From Alphaproteobacteria bacterium (GTDB lineage Bacteria; Pseudomonadota; Alphaproteobacteria; UBA9219), in NCBI GenBank assembly GCA_028683655.1, contig JAQUHK010000004.1:1-47446 (forward strand): a DNA stretch of 47,446 nt. The letters are read 5' to 3'. The notes under the pieces were generated by a model. The model made no database searches and had not been told where the DNA came from. It worked only from the letters and a program-made list of their open reading frames with translations. How positions within the stretch are numbered: position 1 is the first letter of the stretch; every line of letters starts with the position of its first letter. Both the position numbers and the translations under genes were made by a program. Shown here piece after piece: positions 32,526-40,119 of the stretch.

Positions 32526-33613
32526 GCAAGACTTACCGTGCCCTCGGCCTGATGAGCGGCACATCGCTGGATGCGATTGATGTTGCGCTCATCGAAACAG
32601 ACGGGCAGGCATCGGTTTCGTTTATCGGCGCGGACGCTTTTCCCTATGACAAAATCTTTCGCACGCAGCTTCGCGCTTGCCTGGGCAAAAAGACGGGCCG
32701 CAGTGACCCGGAGGTCGCGTGGGTTGAAGACGTGCTGACCAAACAGCATGCACTCGCAGTTAAAACCTTTCTGCACAATCAAAAGATTGAGGCCACGGAA
32801 ATCGACTTGATTGGCTTCCACGGTCACACGCTGTGGCACAATCCGGCGGCGGGCGAGACGATCCAGATCGGCGATGGCGCGGCCCTTGCCGCGATGACGG
32901 GCATTGATGTCGTGAATGATCTACGCAGCGCGGACGTGAAAGCGGGCGGGCAGGGCGCACCGTTGGTGCCGCTCTATCACCGCGCCTTGGCGCAAGCCTT
33001 GCCCAAGCCTCTTGCGATCCTGAATATCGGCGGCGTGTCGAACATCACATGGATCGGCGGCGAGAGTGAAGAGGATTTGCTGGCCTTCGATACGGGGCCG
33101 GGAAACGCGCTGCTTGACGATTGGGTGCTGGACAAAGCAGGCAAACCCTATGACGCAGGTGGAGCCCTTGCAGCGAAAGGCCGTATTGACGAGTCTTTTA
33201 TCGAGTTGTTCCTGCATCATCCCTATTTCACCAAACAGCCACCCAAATCGCTGGATCGCGATGCTTTTATGAACTTCGTGCCCCGCCATCTGGAGCTCGA
33301 GGACGGTGCGGCGACGCTGGCGATGATGAGCGTACGCGCTATCCATCGCGGCCTCGCCGATGCCAACCTGACGCCGCGCACGATCTATCTGACCGGCGGT
33401 GGGCGGCATAATGTCACGATCCGTCGCTGGCTCAGCGAGGCACTCGGCTGCGTCATCGAAAGCGTCGATGATCTGGGCTGGCACGGCGACAGCATGGAGG
33501 CCGAGGCCTTCGCCTATCTCGCCGTTCGCAGCGTCCTGGGCCTTCCCCTCACACTTCCCCGCACCACCCGCGCGCCCCAGCCGATGACGGGCGGGACGCT
33601 GCATCGGAAGTAA
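32516..33613 (+). CDS. anmK: Anhydro-N-acetylmuramic acid kinase
   Basis: It phosphorylates and opens 1,6-anhydro-MurNAc released from the cell wall, giving MurNAc-6-phosphate for recycling. It has 365 residues. The ATP/sugar-kinase fold motifs are present: LGLMSGTSLDAIDVALIETDG at the start, IGFHGHTLWHNP, LAILNIGGVSNITWIG, FDTGPGNALLDDW and YLTGGGRHNVTIRR. It overlaps the phosphatase-like gene by 10 bp, so the two are probably co-translated. The AmpD-type amidase at 24.6 kb acts in the same recycling pathway. Confidence 0.95.
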   Translation: MGVSKTYRALGLMSGTSLDAIDVALIETDGQASVSFIGADAFPYDKIFRTQLRACLGKKTGRSDPEVAWVEDVLTKQHALAVKTFLHNQKIEATEIDLIGFHGHTLWHNPAAGETIQIGDGAALAAMTGIDVVNDLRSADVKAGGQGAPLVPLYHRALAQALPKPLAILNIGGVSNITWIGGESEEDLLAFDTGPGNALLDDWVLDKAGKPYDAGGALAAKGRIDESFIELFLHHPYFTKQPPKSLDRDAFMNFVPRHLELEDGAATLAMMSVRAIHRGLADANLTPRTIYLTGGGRHNVTIRRWLSEALGCVIESVDDLGWHGDSMEAEAFAYLAVRSVLGLPLTLPRTTRAPQPMTGGTLHRK

Positions 33614-33618
33614 GCCTT

Positions 33619-34860
33619 TCACTCCCGCTCGGCGAGGATTTGTTTTTCGGTGCTTAGAATTTGCTCGGTGATGGCTTTGACGCTGTGGCGTGGCCGTTTG
33701 CCTTTTTGCGTCAGAAGGACGAACTCGACATTCATCGGCTTGGCCGAGAACCGCTGGCTGCTGACGCGATAGCGTTTATAGCCACGCAGAAAGACCGAGC
33801 AATCCCCGCAAGCATGGTTTGCCGCCACAAGATCGCGCAGGGCGATCATCCCGTCGGTGCTATAGCTTGTGGCGATCCACGTGGCGGGCAAGGTGGTAAG
33901 CAGCGTGGCGTAGGCTTCGCTGGCTTCCCGCACATAATTATACGCGCTGCGCCTTTGCGTGCGCCAGTCGGTGCGGATGGCGGCCTTGTTCCCGCGCCCC
34001 TCGATCTTGTGCGAGAGAGCCGGTTTGTCCCACAGCGTTACGCTGTTAAGAACATGATAGTTCGCGCCATAGGGATGCTGGTTGTAAGGTGGGTCCAGAT
34101 AAGCGAAGACCGGCCCCTCGACCGTTTCCTTCAGGTTCGCCGCCATTTCCTGTGCATCTTGCCGGAAGACGTGGCTTTGTTTGCCGTTGCAGATAAAGCT
34201 GGCGGGCCGCAATTCAAGATCGCCCATGATCCGGTAAAGTGCCGTTCCTGTCTGCCCGCCCCAACCATTATGAAAGCCTTTGAACACACCGCTCGTGTTA
34301 CTGGTGTAGCAGCACTGGTAGAGCAGTGGTGCCAAAAGTGCAGCGCGCTGGTGCGGATCAAGCAGCCCTTTCGTTTCCCAAAGCGCAATCTGCTCACGGA
34401 TCGCGTCGATCCGCATGCCGTTTTTGCGCATGTAGAACAGGCGGTCTTTGTCGGGATTGATCTGCTCGTCATCATCGGGGCACAGATGCTCCGTGACCCA
34501 TCCGGCCACAGGGGGCAAGGCGTTGAGTTCGTCAAGAACCGCCTGATAGCTTTGCTCCCCGTCAAATACAGGTGGCGTCTCAATCTCCAGATAGCAGCGG
34601 TTGATTGCCTCGCTATATGGCTCCCAGTCGTTGGTGACGACGGCATAGCCCAGCGAGCGGGCATAGCGGCTGACCACCCCCGTTCCGGCAAACAGGTCAA
34701 GGAAAGTCGTCGCCTCTGGTGTGATTTGGGCCGCTTGTATCGCCTCATACACAAGGCCAAGCAATTTCCTTTTGTTCCCGATATAGGGAATCAGCTGGTG
34801 GAAGACATATTCCTCCGTGAAGTGCGCGGAGTGCGCCGTTCTGTCCCAAGCCGTGACCAA
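33619..34860 (-). CDS. DNA adenine methyltransferase, D12 class, orphan
   Basis: It transfers a methyl group to adenine N6 in DNA. Family motifs: LIPYIGNKRKLLGLV near the start, FLDLFAGTGVVSRYA (SAM site), and FAYLDPPYNQHPYGANYHVLNSV (motif IV, DPPY). It has about 413 residues. No restriction endonuclease is adjacent, so it is an orphan; its specificity cannot be read from sequence. It is not CcrM, which belongs to another class with a different domain order. The start is unclear: only TTG 34860 gives the full frame, with ATG 34873 in another frame. It runs convergent with anmK. Confidence 0.85.
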   Translation of the reverse strand: MVTAWDRTAHSAHFTEEYVFHQLIPYIGNKRKLLGLVYEAIQAAQITPEATTFLDLFAGTGVVSRYARSLGYAVVTNDWEPYSEAINRCYLEIETPPVFDGEQSYQAVLDELNALPPVAGWVTEHLCPDDDEQINPDKDRLFYMRKNGMRIDAIREQIALWETKGLLDPHQRAALLAPLLYQCCYTSNTSGVFKGFHNGWGGQTGTALYRIMGDLELRPASFICNGKQSHVFRQDAQEMAANLKETVEGPVFAYLDPPYNQHPYGANYHVLNSVTLWDKPALSHKIEGRGNKAAIRTDWRTQRRSAYNYVREASEAYATLLTTLPATWIATSYSTDGMIALRDLVAANHACGDCSVFLRGYKRYRVSSQRFSAKPMNVEFVLLTQKGKRPRHSVKAITEQILSTEKQILAERE

Positions 34861-34986
34861 GATTGACCCCCATATTTTCGTTCTTATAGCGGGTCATAAC
34901 AGTATACAACGAAAAGGGTTATTCTGGCAATAGTCGTAAAGAGATTATTGTTTCTTATGCCAACGGCCCAATAAAACCACCCGCGT

Positions 34987-35083
34987 CGTCATTGCGAGCG
35001 ACCGAAGGGGGCGCGGCAATCCAGTCCTCCTGCTGGAAACTTGGGGACCGGATCGCCACGTCGCTGCGCTCCTCGCGATGACG
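34987..35083. repeat. Family B palindromic repeat
   Basis: It begins CGTCATTGCGAGCGACC and ends CTCGCGATGACG, with AATCCAGTCC and GGGGACCGGATCGCC arms. Together with the GANTC array it fills the 347-bp gap between the D12 methylase start and dnaB's end; I see no gene there. Confidence 0.9.
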
Positions 35084-35133
35084 TAGCGGCGCGACTCGTG
35101 AGGTATTTCATCAAGCCGTGCTATAAGTCACCC

Positions 35134-35193
35134 GATTCGAGTCACGACTCGAATCGCGACTCGATTCTGGACTCGATTCCCGAATCGCGAGTC
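35134..35193. repeat. Tandem GANTC array, 10 sites in 60 bp with 12-bp period
   Basis: Sites begin at 35134, 35139, 35146, 35151, 35158, 35163, 35170, 35175, 35182 and 35189. Successive spacings are 5,7,5,7,5,7,5,7,7, so the unit is GANTCGANTC plus two bases. The central base varies (T, G, C, A). All ten are CcrM-type sites. The array lies 14 bp past the dnaB stop, near the orphan adenine methylase. Confidence 0.93.
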
Positions 35194-35207
35194 GAGCCGT
35201 AGGCCTC

Positions 35208-36710
35208 TTACGCCTCAATGGCGTTGAACTGGCGTTCAAGGTTGCTAAAGCGCGTGAACTGGCCGTCGAAGTGCAGGGGCACGGTACCGATGGGGCCGTG
35301 GCGTTGTTTGGCGATCAGGACTTCGGCGACGTTGCGCACTTCCTCGCCGCGTTCCATCCAGTGCTGGTAGCGCTGGTTGAACTTGTCCTCGCCTTCGTCT
35401 GCGCGGCGGGTCGGCTCGCTGCGGGCGTGATAGTATTCCTCGCGGTAAACGAACATGACCACGTCGGCATCTTGTTCGATAGATCCCGATTCGCGCAAGT
35501 CGGAGAGCTGCGGATGCTTGTCCTCGCGCGATTCAACGGCACGTGACAACTGGGACAGGGCGACGACGGGAAGCTCAAGCTCCTTGGCAAGGCCTTTAAG
35601 GCCGCGTGTGATTTCCGAGACTTCCTGTACGCGGTTATCGCCATTCTTGCTGGAGCCGTGAAGGAGTTGCAAATAGTCGATGACGACCATCCCCAGTGTC
35701 GGGACAAGCCGTTTCAGCCGTCGCGCCCGCGTGCGCAGCGAGGCGACCGACAGACCGGGCGTGTCGTCGATGTAAAGTGGCGCGCGCGAGAGTAACTTGC
35801 TGGCTTCAACGAACTTGGTGAAGTCTTCCTGCTTAATCTCGCCGCGCCGGATCTTGTCGGAGGGAACGCTGGAATAATCACCTAGCAGACGGGTGGAGAG
35901 CTGTTCGCTCGACATTTCAAGCGAGAAGAACGCGACGGCGGAGCCTTCCTTGCCTGTTGTTTCGGCAAAGGCTTTGGCGGCGTTCATCGCGATATTGGTG
36001 GCCAAAGCGGTTTTACCCATGGAAGGGCGTCCCGCCAGAATGATGAGGTCCGATTTCTGGAAACCACCCAGCTTGCGGTCAAGATCGCGCAGGCCCGTGG
36101 TCACGCCTGTCACATGGCTGTCGCGCTTGAACGCTTCATCCGCCATTTTCAGCGAGTAGGTCAGCGACTTGTCGAGGCGGATAAAGCCCCTGTCAATCTC
36201 GCCCGTTTGCGCCAGCTCGAACAGGCAATGTTCGGCGCGTTCAATTTGCTTGGGCGCAGGGTTTTCAAGATTTTGCTGATAGGCATCGTTGACGATGTCT
36301 TCGCCAAGCCCAATCAACTGGCGGCGCAGGTGCAGATCGTGGATCAGCTGCGCGTAATCATGCGCGTTGATGACCGTGATGACATTGGACGCAAGATCCG
36401 CCAAATACTGCGCCCCGCCGACATGGGACAAAGCGGGATCGTCTTGAAACAACCCGCGCAGCGTCTTGGGATCGGCAATCTGGCCGCGCTGGACCAGCGT
36501 ATTGATCGCTTCATAGATGCGTTGGTGGACGGGATCATAGAAATGGTCCGGCTCAAGCAGGTCGCCGACCTTCTCAAAGATATTGTTGTTGACCAGAACC
36601 GCGCCAAGCAAAGCTTGCTCAGCTTCGATGTTATGCGGCAAAACGCGAGGCTGGACCAAGTCGGTCGATACAGTGCGAAGGGCAGGGAGGTTTTGGGCGG
36701 CGTTGGTCAT
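35208..36710 (-). CDS. dnaB: Replicative DNA helicase
   Basis: The hexameric helicase that unwinds DNA at the replication fork. At 500 residues it is the usual length. The N-terminal domain has PHNIEAEQALLGAVLVNN, and the RecA-like domain has Walker A ILAGRPSMGKTALATNIA. Further motifs are FFSLEMSSEQLSTRLL, MVVIDYLQLLHG and LSDLRESGSIEQDADVVMFVYREEYY. GAAAGAAG precedes the ATG. The stop is followed closely by the GANTC array. No intein is present. Confidence 0.97.
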   Translation of the reverse strand: MTNAAQNLPALRTVSTDLVQPRVLPHNIEAEQALLGAVLVNNNIFEKVGDLLEPDHFYDPVHQRIYEAINTLVQRGQIADPKTLRGLFQDDPALSHVGGAQYLADLASNVITVINAHDYAQLIHDLHLRRQLIGLGEDIVNDAYQQNLENPAPKQIERAEHCLFELAQTGEIDRGFIRLDKSLTYSLKMADEAFKRDSHVTGVTTGLRDLDRKLGGFQKSDLIILAGRPSMGKTALATNIAMNAAKAFAETTGKEGSAVAFFSLEMSSEQLSTRLLGDYSSVPSDKIRRGEIKQEDFTKFVEASKLLSRAPLYIDDTPGLSVASLRTRARRLKRLVPTLGMVVIDYLQLLHGSSKNGDNRVQEVSEITRGLKGLAKELELPVVALSQLSRAVESREDKHPQLSDLRESGSIEQDADVVMFVYREEYYHARSEPTRRADEGEDKFNQRYQHWMERGEEVRNVAEVLIAKQRHGPIGTVPLHFDGQFTRFSNLERQFNAIEA

Positions 36711-36817
36711 GACTTCTTTCTACCAACCCGCCAGCCAATTCTAAACAGAAAACCTCTGTGGATAAAATGCCTGTGAATAACGGGGGTAATTCGTCTTAGA
36801 CAGTGATATATTTTTGA

Positions 36818-37666
36818 CTATTCTTCATAATGTTTGGCTGCGCGCAAGGTTTTGATTGTTCCTTCGTGTTTTTTTATAGTTTTGTCAAAAAAACCGCTAT
36901 CTTGAAGATAGATGACTGTCGTGGCTAACATATTTTTAAAGGCAGGTTCATTGGATGGAACCGGAAAACCTATGGCGGCAACGCGCAAAGGACTGCCAAG
37001 AACAAGACGTAAGGAGTCATCATTCTTCGTTGTAAAGTTGGCGTAGGAATAGGGATCAGAAATAATGACATCTGCTTTATTTGTTCCGACCATGACATAT
37101 AAGTCCTCTCCGCCAGTGAGTTGAGGTATAGAAACCTTTGTGGCGTTTGGAAACATTTCGTTAGCTACGACACCTGTAAACTGGCCGTCTTGTGCCGCAA
37201 ACTTTACTTCGGCAACATTAGCTGCCTCATAGTTATTGTCAAAACGTGTGTCACCTTTGCGTGCGTAAAGATTGATGGGGGCATAAAAAAGAGGGGAAAT
37301 AAAATCCGCCTCACGGGCTCTTGCAGGATTGACAAAAGCTGGGACGCAAGCCATGTCGAAACGGTTCATGGACAGATCCGTAAGCATTTGCCCCCATGTG
37401 GTTTCAGTCGTCCATTCAATTTTTAATTTAAGCTGTCTGCCTATTTCTTCTATCAAGTCATAAAGTAGTCCATCAAGGGCTCCTGTGCGCATGTCTTTTT
37501 TAAGAAAAGGTGGCCATACCATATAACCACACCGAATAACGCCAGTGCGTTTAACTTGTTCTAGGCGTGTCTCGTGGTATGTTTTGTTTTGTGACGGTTG
37601 CTTCATAAAAACGGTAGTTAAAGCAATAAATGCCAGAATGAGTGCCAAGACAGACGTTTTATTCAT
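36818..37666 (-). CDS. Extracellular solute-binding protein, family 3 type, without permease genes
   Basis: A 282-residue protein of the amino-acid-binding (SBP_bac_3) type: VIRCGYMVWPPFLKKDMRTGALDGLLYDLIEEIGRQL, then WGQMLTDLSMNRFDMACVPAF, then DVIISDPYSYANF. A hydrophobic N-terminal segment (SVLALILAFIALTTVF) acts as signal or anchor; a clear cleavage site is not evident. I start at ATG 37666 after AAAGGGC. It is AT-rich compared with dnaB. No ABC permease or ATPase gene is near, so it may be a sensor or orphan binding protein. Confidence 0.85.
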   Translation of the reverse strand: MNKTSVLALILAFIALTTVFMKQPSQNKTYHETRLEQVKRTGVIRCGYMVWPPFLKKDMRTGALDGLLYDLIEEIGRQLKLKIEWTTETTWGQMLTDLSMNRFDMACVPAFVNPARAREADFISPLFYAPINLYARKGDTRFDNNYEAANVAEVKFAAQDGQFTGVVANEMFPNATKVSIPQLTGGEDLYVMVGTNKADVIISDPYSYANFTTKNDDSLRLVLGSPLRVAAIGFPVPSNEPAFKNMLATTVIYLQDSGFFDKTIKKHEGTIKTLRAAKHYEE

Positions 37667-37756
37667 TGTAGAGCCCTTTTGGATGACCAGAATAGTATCT
37701 CTGATCCAAAAGTTTATTACAATAAAAAAGACAGAATTGAGAAGTTGTCGATCCAA

Positions 37757-38386
37757 TCAAATAATCGCGCCGCTGGCGTCGCTGATGAGCCAGCGGGAGC
37801 GCAGGTCGGTGTGGTTGAGGGCGAACCACTGCATCGCGATCAAGGTTGCGGCGTCGCGCAGTTTGCCTTCGTACAGAAGGTTGATGGCTTTCATGGCATC
37901 CATCACCAGTACGCGGGTGAACTCGCCTTCTTCGGGCAGACCCCGAACGCTGCCTTCTTCAGGAGCCTTGGTGCGGCCCACGAAAAGCGTCGCATGCTCG
38001 CCAAGACAACCGGGGGAGGGGTAATAGGCGAAGATTTTCCTGATCTCCGTGACCTCACAGCCCGCCTCTTCGATGGCCTCGCGCCGCGCGGTGGCCTCGG
38101 CTGTCTCGCCCGCGTCGATGACTCCGGCGACGGTCTGGATCAAAAAAGGCTCATCCCCCTTGGACATGGGGCCAGCGCGAAATTCTTCGATCAGGACGAC
38201 TTTATCTTTCTGGGGGTCGAAGAGCAGGATGACGGCGGCGTTTTTGTTGCCTTCAAAGACTTCGCGCGAGAAAACGTCGCTCCACGCGCCACTGTCCAGC
38301 CTTTGCCGGATATGGAAACGGTCCACGCGGTAATAGCCCTGAAACAGGGCCTCGCGATGGATGATTTCATATTTCTTGTCGGTCAT
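37757..38386 (-). CDS. Nudix hydrolase, ADP-ribose pyrophosphatase type
   Basis: It hydrolyses a nucleoside diphosphate linked to another moiety, most likely ADP-ribose. The Nudix box is GVIDAGETAEATARREAIEEAG, written here as G-x5-E-x7-REAIEEAG. The upstream EEFRAGPMSKGDEPFLIQTVAG block and the residue run YYPSPGCLGEHATLFVG match NudF/TrgB-like enzymes. It has about 209 residues with start ATG 38386; ATG 38419 or 38446 would extend it. No strong ribosome-binding site distinguishes these. Upstream, 160 bp separate it from the accessory region. Confidence 0.9.
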   Translation of the reverse strand: MTDKKYEIIHREALFQGYYRVDRFHIRQRLDSGAWSDVFSREVFEGNKNAAVILLFDPQKDKVVLIEEFRAGPMSKGDEPFLIQTVAGVIDAGETAEATARREAIEEAGCEVTEIRKIFAYYPSPGCLGEHATLFVGRTKAPEEGSVRGLPEEGEFTRVLVMDAMKAINLLYEGKLRDAATLIAMQWFALNHTDLRSRWLISDASGAII

Positions 38387-38545
38387 GTGGGGAGAAAATG
38401 AAAAATGGCTCCCCTTCATAGGGGAATACCGAACGCTATGTATCACACCAAATCGTGAAATGCAGCAGATTTTTCTGGCTGCACGGGCGCAGGAGGCCTT
38501 TGTATGAAAGTAGGTACGGACGTCATTTCCAGATTATTTGGTTAA

Positions 38546-38565
38546 TGTACAGTTTTTACTGTACA
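38546..38565. promoter_or_regulatory. Palindromic operator candidate upstream of XRE regulator
   Basis: A perfect inverted repeat, TGTACAGT-N4-ACTGTACA, 45 bp before the regulator ATG. An 8-bp half-site on each side with a 4-bp spacer is typical of a dimeric HTH repressor. It is probably autoregulatory for the gene at 38610; no second copy was noticed nearby. Confidence 0.65.
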
Positions 38566-38609
38566 CAATGGAAGCTCATCCCCCATATTTGGCCCAAGGG
38601 GGATTTGCT

Positions 38610-39614
38610 ATGAGTGAACACGACGAGTTTTCGAGAAGACTTCAATCAAGGCGCATAGAGAAAAAGCTCTCGCAGCGTTCCTTTGCCAAGGCGGTGGGGA
38701 TCAGTTCGACATATCTTTCGCAAATCGAACGAGGCGTGTTGCCCCCTCCTGCAAACGACAAGATCATGGCAATAGCAAAACTGCTGGACGAGAACGCGGA
38801 TGAGCTGATGCTCCTCGCTGGACGGGTTCCGCCTGATATACAGGCAATCATTTTGAAGAACCCTGCGGAGGTCTGTGGTTTCTTGCGGGGTGGTACAAAA
38901 GATTTTTCGCGAGAGGATTGGTGGAGCTTTAATAAGGGATTTTATCAAGCATATATGCAGCCGCGCACGACAGCCAAGAAGGATGGTTTTCTAAAGGGAA
39001 CTTGGCGGTTGGAAATTAAAGTCACAGAAGAGCAGTTCTGCGCGTTTGAGAGGGCTGGCGGTATCGACCTTGATCTTGCTGCGAGGGAAGGCCTTGAACA
39101 ACTGCTAAACGACAACGACTTTGAGCGGAAATGTTATGAGGCTGGGGTGACCGTGCGCGACGTTATCGAACGTGCCAAGAAAATGGAGAATATGGCAGCC
39201 GATATGGGGCAGACATTCACCTGCCAAACCGCGCTTGATAAAGCGATTGCTTTACGTCTTACGAAACACCCGCATTGGAAAGAAATGTGCGGGTTCGATA
39301 GTGTCAAGTTTGCGTCGTTGAGATACTTTTTGAAACAAATCAGTTCAAACCTTATGCATGTTCATGTCAATAGAGATGGTCGTGATAAAGACGTAGCTTT
39401 GGATGCCCTGTTTAGAGGACTTAGTCGTATTTACGATGATGCAACTAAGAGGGGGCGCACCGGAAGACGTATGGGAAAGTCAAATTTCGTTGAGGCAATT
39501 CTATTGGCATTTCCCAAAGCAAGTCCCTTCATTCTTTCCCGTGATGCCATTACAAGACGGTTATCAAGGTTGAAAGAGAAGTTGGTAGAACCAACGGACG
39601 AAACCTCGACGTAA
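38610..39614 (+). CDS. XRE-family transcriptional regulator with large C-terminal domain
   Basis: A 334-residue protein. Residues about 9-65 form an XRE HTH: RRLQSRRIEKKLSQRSFAKAVGISSTYLSQIERGVLPPP. The remaining 270 residues are unrecognised but helical (FCAFERAGGIDLDLAAREGLEQLLND, then ALDKAIALRLTKHP). I start at ATG 38610 after GGGGGA; an in-frame ATG at 38538 would overlap the operator. It is first in the accessory region and likely controls it. Confidence 0.85.
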   Translation: MSEHDEFSRRLQSRRIEKKLSQRSFAKAVGISSTYLSQIERGVLPPPANDKIMAIAKLLDENADELMLLAGRVPPDIQAIILKNPAEVCGFLRGGTKDFSREDWWSFNKGFYQAYMQPRTTAKKDGFLKGTWRLEIKVTEEQFCAFERAGGIDLDLAAREGLEQLLNDNDFERKCYEAGVTVRDVIERAKKMENMAADMGQTFTCQTALDKAIALRLTKHPHWKEMCGFDSVKFASLRYFLKQISSNLMHVHVNRDGRDKDVALDALFRGLSRIYDDATKRGRTGRRMGKSNFVEAILLAFPKASPFILSRDAITRRLSRLKEKLVEPTDETST

Positions 39615-39690
39615 ACGGTTATTTTCGTCCTTTGCTCCACACCCCATCCTTGTGTTTCTCCTGTGTCTCAACAACACACGGAGAAAGATC

Positions 39691-39891
39691 ATGACACCTG
39701 AAACCTTCCGACACGTCCCCGCAGCCCATTATATTGGCATCGCCCCTTCAACATTGGGGAAGATGCGTAGTCGCGGTGATGGCCCTGCCTATATAAAAGC
39801 TGGAAAGGCGGTTGTGTACCGCAAGACGGACTTGGATGCGTGGCTGGAACAAAACCGCCGCCGCTCTACGTCCCAGCGCATGTGCGCCTAA
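39691..39891 (+). CDS. AlpA/excisionase-like helix-turn-helix protein
   Basis: A 66-residue protein of the small MerR-like HTH (AlpA/excisionase) type: PAAHYIGIAPSTLGKMRSRGDGPAYIKAGKAVVYRKTDLDAWLEQNR. The GPAY-x-K-x-GKAVVYR-x-DLDAWL signature is typical. Such proteins direct excision or regulate integrase genes of mobile elements. I start at ATG 39691, with GAGAAAG upstream. It precedes the primase gene, as is common in integrated elements. Confidence 0.88.
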   Translation: MTPETFRHVPAAHYIGIAPSTLGKMRSRGDGPAYIKAGKAVVYRKTDLDAWLEQNRRRSTSQRMCA

Positions 39892-39921
39892 ACCTGTTGG
39901 CTGTGACGATAGGCGCATCGC

Positions 39922-40110
39922 GTGACAAGTGTTTCTTCTTCCCCTCTTGAACATGTTTGGCAGACACGCGCTCAGCGTGAGCTGAACGGGGAAGATTATC
40001 GACAAATCCGTGAAAACGTCACGGGGTTCTTTAATGTCCTGCGCGATTGGCAGAGGACGGAAAGAGCCAAGCAAAGCCAACAGAATAAAGAAAAAGAGAT
40101 AGAAATGTAG
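39922..40110 (+). CDS. Small hypothetical protein upstream of primase-helicase
   Basis: A 62-residue, charged, helical protein (VWQTRAQRELNGEDYRQIRENVTGFFNVLRDWQRTE) ending in a basic Gln/Lys-rich tail. The only in-frame start is GTG 39922, and no strong ribosome-binding site is evident. Codon use looks coding and the frame ends 9 bp before the primase ATG. Function unknown. Confidence 0.5.
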   Translation: MTSVSSSPLEHVWQTRAQRELNGEDYRQIRENVTGFFNVLRDWQRTERAKQSQQNKEKEIEM

Positions 40111-40119
40111 GAGAAGAAA

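Noticed and set aside
33619-34860. Adenine methylase as CcrM
   Set aside because: Motif order (SAM motif early, DPPY later, with the PYIGNKRKL start) is the D12 class; CcrM has another class and domain order, so its GANTC specificity is not assigned.
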